From Desmodesmus armatus (Eukaryota > Chlorophyta > Chlorophyceae > Sphaeropleales > Scenedesmaceae): a DNA stretch of 64,000 nt. Both the position numbers and the translations under genes were made by a program. Where the stretch lies: NCBI GenBank assembly GCA_007449985.2, contig VIIQ02000010.1, forward strand, positions 1 through 64,000. The letters are read 5' to 3'. Shown here one piece after another: positions 60,520-64,000 of the stretch; position 1 is the stretch's first letter, and every line of letters begins with the position of its first letter. A model generated the notes under the pieces. The model ran no database searches, was not told the origin of the DNA, and saw only the letters and a program-made list of their open reading frames with translations.

Positions 60520-62584
60520 ATGAGCAACCAGGATGGAGTCCAGGTGCAAGTAGCAGTGGGAAAGCCGAGCACACCAAAAACTGCTGCCACCCTTGGAGAG
60601 GTGCAGGCAGATACAGCAGTGGCAGCCAGTGCTGATGCATGCAGCAACAGCAGCGAGTGCCCAGCATGGTCCACCAAGTGCATGTGGGGCCTATTCCTGG
60701 TGGGCTGGCTGTTTCCACCTGCCTGGTGGGTTGGGACTCTGAAGGGACTGCGGTGTGGCCACGATGATGAGTTCTTCATCAAGCACCGCAAGGGCACACC
60801 TACCATCTCCTGGGCGGCGAACCTGCTGATGTCACTGGTCAGTGCTGTGGTGCTGATCATTGTGCTGGCTGCTGTGTTTGGCCGTCCAGGGCCCCAACAG
60901 GAGGGTGAGTTTGGAAACTGTCCTGCAGGAACAGCAACACATCTGCAGCTGTGCATGTGCGTGCACGCACATGTGCTGAGCGCTGCGCAGCTTGCACTGG
61001 AACCCATGCTAAGCAAAAGAAGGCAATCCTGCAAGCATGCCTGACTTCAGTCAGCGCTCTGCGCCTGCCTGCATCTTGTTGTGTACACATGGGTGCACAT
61101 AGTGGTACATCACACGACTGTCTGCAGCACGATGCATGCGCTGTGTGCTGGCCTGCAAACAAAGGGCATCTCATGCATCTGTCTCCCACTTGACCTGCAG
61201 GACCCTACTTCATCGCCATCACTGGCACGGCTGATGTCCTGCCCGACTTCACCAACCGAGCCAACCTGGACCGCCTGGCCACGGCGGTGCATGGCGGCTT
61301 GGCACTGCCAGAAACCTATCCAGTCTCACGCATCTCGGTGTTCCTGGATTCCAGCACTGCCACGCCTGAGAACACGCAAGCACGCCGCAGGCTCCTTCAA
61401 GTCGCCCCTGAGCCGCCTGCCCTGGAGCTGGCTGTGCTGGGCTACACCCTGGAGAGAACCCCGGACCTTCCTGACATCGAAAAGCTTGCTGATCTCATCG
61501 ATGATGGAACTGCAACAGAGGAGGTGTCCTCCAGGCTGGTCAGCGTCGGCCTTGTCAAGCCAGAGCACGTTGGCAAGCTGCAGCTCGGCCTCCTGCCTGC
61601 AGTGCCCAGGGAAAAGCTGGCCTCGGTGCTGAACAACAAGGAGAAGCCTGCCTTTTCCCTGCCAGGGGGTCCCGTAGGTGAGCCTCACCTTGCCTTTCTG
61701 TCCACTGTCAGCACGCCTTTTTGAGCCCCAAGCCTCATGTGAAAGCCACGTGGGATTCACACTTGCTGCGGAACGGTTATTGCAGAGTGCCTGCAGCCTT
61801 CATGTGCATGCATCCTGTAGTGCAGCAAACAGCACAGGTAGTGCATCCCAGATGGTTTTCATGTGCTCAGCCAGGCGCAGCATCTGTTGGTGGCACTGAC
61901 CACCTCAAGCGCTCCCCTGCTGTCACTGTGCTGGCCTGTCCAACTTCTGCAGGCCAACACTGCATGGGTCGATGGACTGAGTGGACTCCATGCGTTGGCT
62001 GCGGCAACAAGACCAGGACTTTCATCATGCCTCCTGTTGTTGAGGACACAGTTCCCCCTACCAATTCCAGTACCAGTGGAGCAGAGGGTCCGTCTGAGGC
62101 AACCAACAGTACCACTGGAGCAGAGGGTCCGTCTGAGGCAACCAACACAACGAGGCGCCTGCAGGCGACCAGCAGCAACGGGAAACCGAACGGCAACGGG
62201 AAACCAAACAGCAACGGTGTCTCTGCACACGGCCAGCAGGGTCAAAGCCAGGGGCTTGCACAGGCACTTGCCAGTGGCTTGGGCCATGCACTTGGCTTGG
62301 GCCATGCACCTCCAATTGGAGGGAGCCAGTGCGCAGTTTTGAATAACACTGTTGAGACACGGCCATGTATTGAGACATGCCCAGGCTCCTGCGGAGTGCC
62401 ACAGATGCCTGCTGGCGACGTGACATTTATGTGGTCCTGTGGCATGGGCGTGTACAACGACAGTGCATGCGCAGGCACATGCATGTTGGGTGTGCCTGAG
62501 GGCAAAAATCCAGTGTTCCGCAGGGCAGACGCTCTCTGCAACAACGGAACATATGAGAGCCCTAGCCACGAGTGCAAAGCCTAG
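60520..62584 (+). CDS. Membrane-anchored glycoprotein with a thrombospondin type-1-like module
   Basis: Three phase-1-joined exons, 60520-60904, 61201-61677 and 61953-62584, encode 497 residues. The N-terminal ~65 residues are hydrophilic. Two hydrophobic stretches follow (CMWGLFLVGWLFPPAWWVG and ISWAANLLMSLVSAVVLIIV), separated by a loop with HKxG. The region after the second segment (GPYFIAITGTADVLPDF, ISVFLDSS, RRRLLQVAPE) is probably extracytoplasmic and unrecognised. Exon 3 begins GRWTEWTPCVGCGNKTRTF and later has NNTVETRPCIETCPGSC, the two halves of a TSP1-like repeat separated by ~95 residues of low-complexity sequence (two EGPSEATN copies, then Asn/Gly- and Gly/His-rich stretches). 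A Cys-rich C-terminus follows. Adhesion or wall contact is inferred from the TSP1 similarity only. Confidence 0.7.
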
Positions 62585-64000
62585 GACCCCACACCCCAAC
62601 TGCGATCGTGTGTTTGATGTGTGACTGTGCCAGCTGGTACGTGATGCTCAAGTGTCCCCCATCATGCCACGGTGGCACCAGCCCATGGCGCAGCCGTAAG
62701 GCTTGTGACAGGGCAGACTGTGTTGCCCTTGTCACCTCAGGTGCGGCATGGCTGCCAGTGAAGACTGTGACCTTCAACAGTAGAGTATGATGTGGCTCAA
62801 GTACGGTCACGTTCAACGTGCGACGGTCGTGCACATGATGAACTAATGCATCACCGTCACTCTTTGCAGTGTGGGGCCCACAGACAGCCTGACTGCCGTG
62901 GCATCTGAGGCCGAGGGTGACAGAGCAGCTGTACTGTGCGTGTGTGCTGGCCCAGCACACAGTTGAAGTACGATCAACCTGAGTGGGAACTGGGTGTGTG
63001 CAGGGTTTGCTTGCGAGGAACATCTGCATTGTTTGTCATGCATTTGCTTCACCCGGCACATACCCAAGTGCCAGTGTGTTGAGCGTGCCGTGCTATTGTC
63101 AGCACTAGTGCTGTGCGCTGCATGCACTGTGTGGATATTGGCCATTTCAATGTCTATAGTAGGCTGCCTGCCGCTGTGTCAGAAATGCATCAGTCTTTTG
63201 ATGGGGGGCGGTGTTACACTTGTTATAGTGGACGTTTTGTAGAATGAGTTAGAGCCACAGCTCAAAAAGCTGCATGCATGGACAACCATAGAACAGTGAA
63301 CAGTAAGTTTGATGCAGCATTGCGCAATGCCCGACCTGGCTTGTCACACCACCATCCAAACTCGATGTCAACATCAGTACAATGCAATATTTGCACACCC
63401 CATGCGTGGGACCTCAAACCAAAGGTCCTCAGTAGGAGACTGGGTGGGGAGGGGAGTCACTGACCACCCAAGGTGGATGACCCAACAGCGACTGATGCTG
63501 CTCATCCTGTGCTCATTTGAAAGTAAGCCAAAACCCGCCGCACCCACTATCTGAGAACTCACATGCTTTCTCAGTGAGGAGTATGCCGGTGCAGCCTGCA
63601 GGTTGCCATGTTCATGGTTTGCTCCAGCAGCTGTCAGGCTGGTTCAAACCAGGGGTGCTGCGCTACATGTCGACCAATTCTCTTGGCGTTTTCTGCTGTG
63701 CTTATGGTTCTCATTCTGCCTGCACTGTGACGATCGACAATGGCAGCCCTTGGCGCAGTGATCTGCTGCAGATAAGTTGCAATGCCACGCCACATGCGTC
63801 TCCGGTGAGGCTCTTAAGGGTTAAAGGGTTGAAAGGGTTCAAAGGGCGCAACTCAAAGCACCTAGTGCCCTCAGGAGGCTGCTTGTGCACACTGGGGCGG
63901 TCCCATGCAGCACAGCAGTCACTTACTAGTGACTACAGCTCAATTGGTCTGACTTCAAGCACCAGTGTGATGCATTCACTTGAAACTTCGTTTCACCGTG
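62585..64000. other. Right-end interval, no supported gene
   Basis: This follows the stop of the TSP1-like protein gene. A short GGGTTAAAGGGTTGAAAGGG-type tandem lies at 63817-63848. No exon with recognisable product was found on either strand. Confidence 0.5.

Overview
This window is nuclear DNA from a eukaryote, most likely a green alga of the Chlorophyceae. It shows many short GT-AG introns, G+C-rich sequence with long (CAG)n/(CTG)n and poly-C/poly-G runs, TGTAA-type polyadenylation signals after two genes, and a typical algal gene mix. No species can be named from the sequence. I rebuilt nine multi-exon genes by joining reading frames across GT-AG introns with matching phases. I saw no rRNA, tRNA or CRISPR array and no recognisable transposase or reverse transcriptase.

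Left third (1-19.5 kb), all on the minus strand. (1) A family B DNA polymerase of the delta type (15-8997) runs off the left edge. Its three proofreading motifs are degenerate, polymerase motif B is altered, and at least two exons contain a frame break. (2) A secreted AA15-type lytic polysaccharide monooxygenase (10860-14620) carries two sushi-like (CCP) modules and a hevein-type chitin-binding domain. (3) A SirB1-type transglutaminase-like/TPR protein (15554-18759, first exon not found) is divergent from the next gene.

Centre (19.5-27 kb), plus strand. (4) Pyroglutamyl-peptidase I (19541-21748) has a hairpin-forming inverted repeat in its first intron. (5) An NADP-type malic enzyme (22079-27020) has a 120-bp tandem duplication across a 3' splice site.

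Centre right (29.7-46.9 kb), minus strand. (6) This is the standout locus: a 36-exon gene for a predicted 2129-residue secreted zinc metallopeptidase (HEIGH..GLNHD metzincin site, His-rich propeptide, PPC-like domain) followed by 25 CCP-like modules. Twenty-two of these come from a five-exon cassette (a-b-c-d-e, with exon lengths of 168, 189/192, 180, 171 and 177 nt, all phase 1-1) amplified about 4.4 times together with its introns. The same module type appears in the LPMO gene.

Right end (48-64 kb), plus strand. (7) A protein with a SpoVS-like domain, otherwise known mainly from bacteria, has two frame breaks inside the domain. (8) A cation/calcium exchanger of the CCX/NCKX type (52734-57831) has a 462-residue cytosolic loop. 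(9) A membrane-anchored glycoprotein has a split thrombospondin-type module (60520-62584).

The LPMO, the metallopeptidase and possibly the thrombospondin-type protein suggest work on cell-wall or extracellular polymers. The other genes are metabolic, transport or replication related, and there is no operon logic. Frame breaks in otherwise coding exons could be real decay or base-level indels in a long-read assembly; the sequence alone cannot decide.
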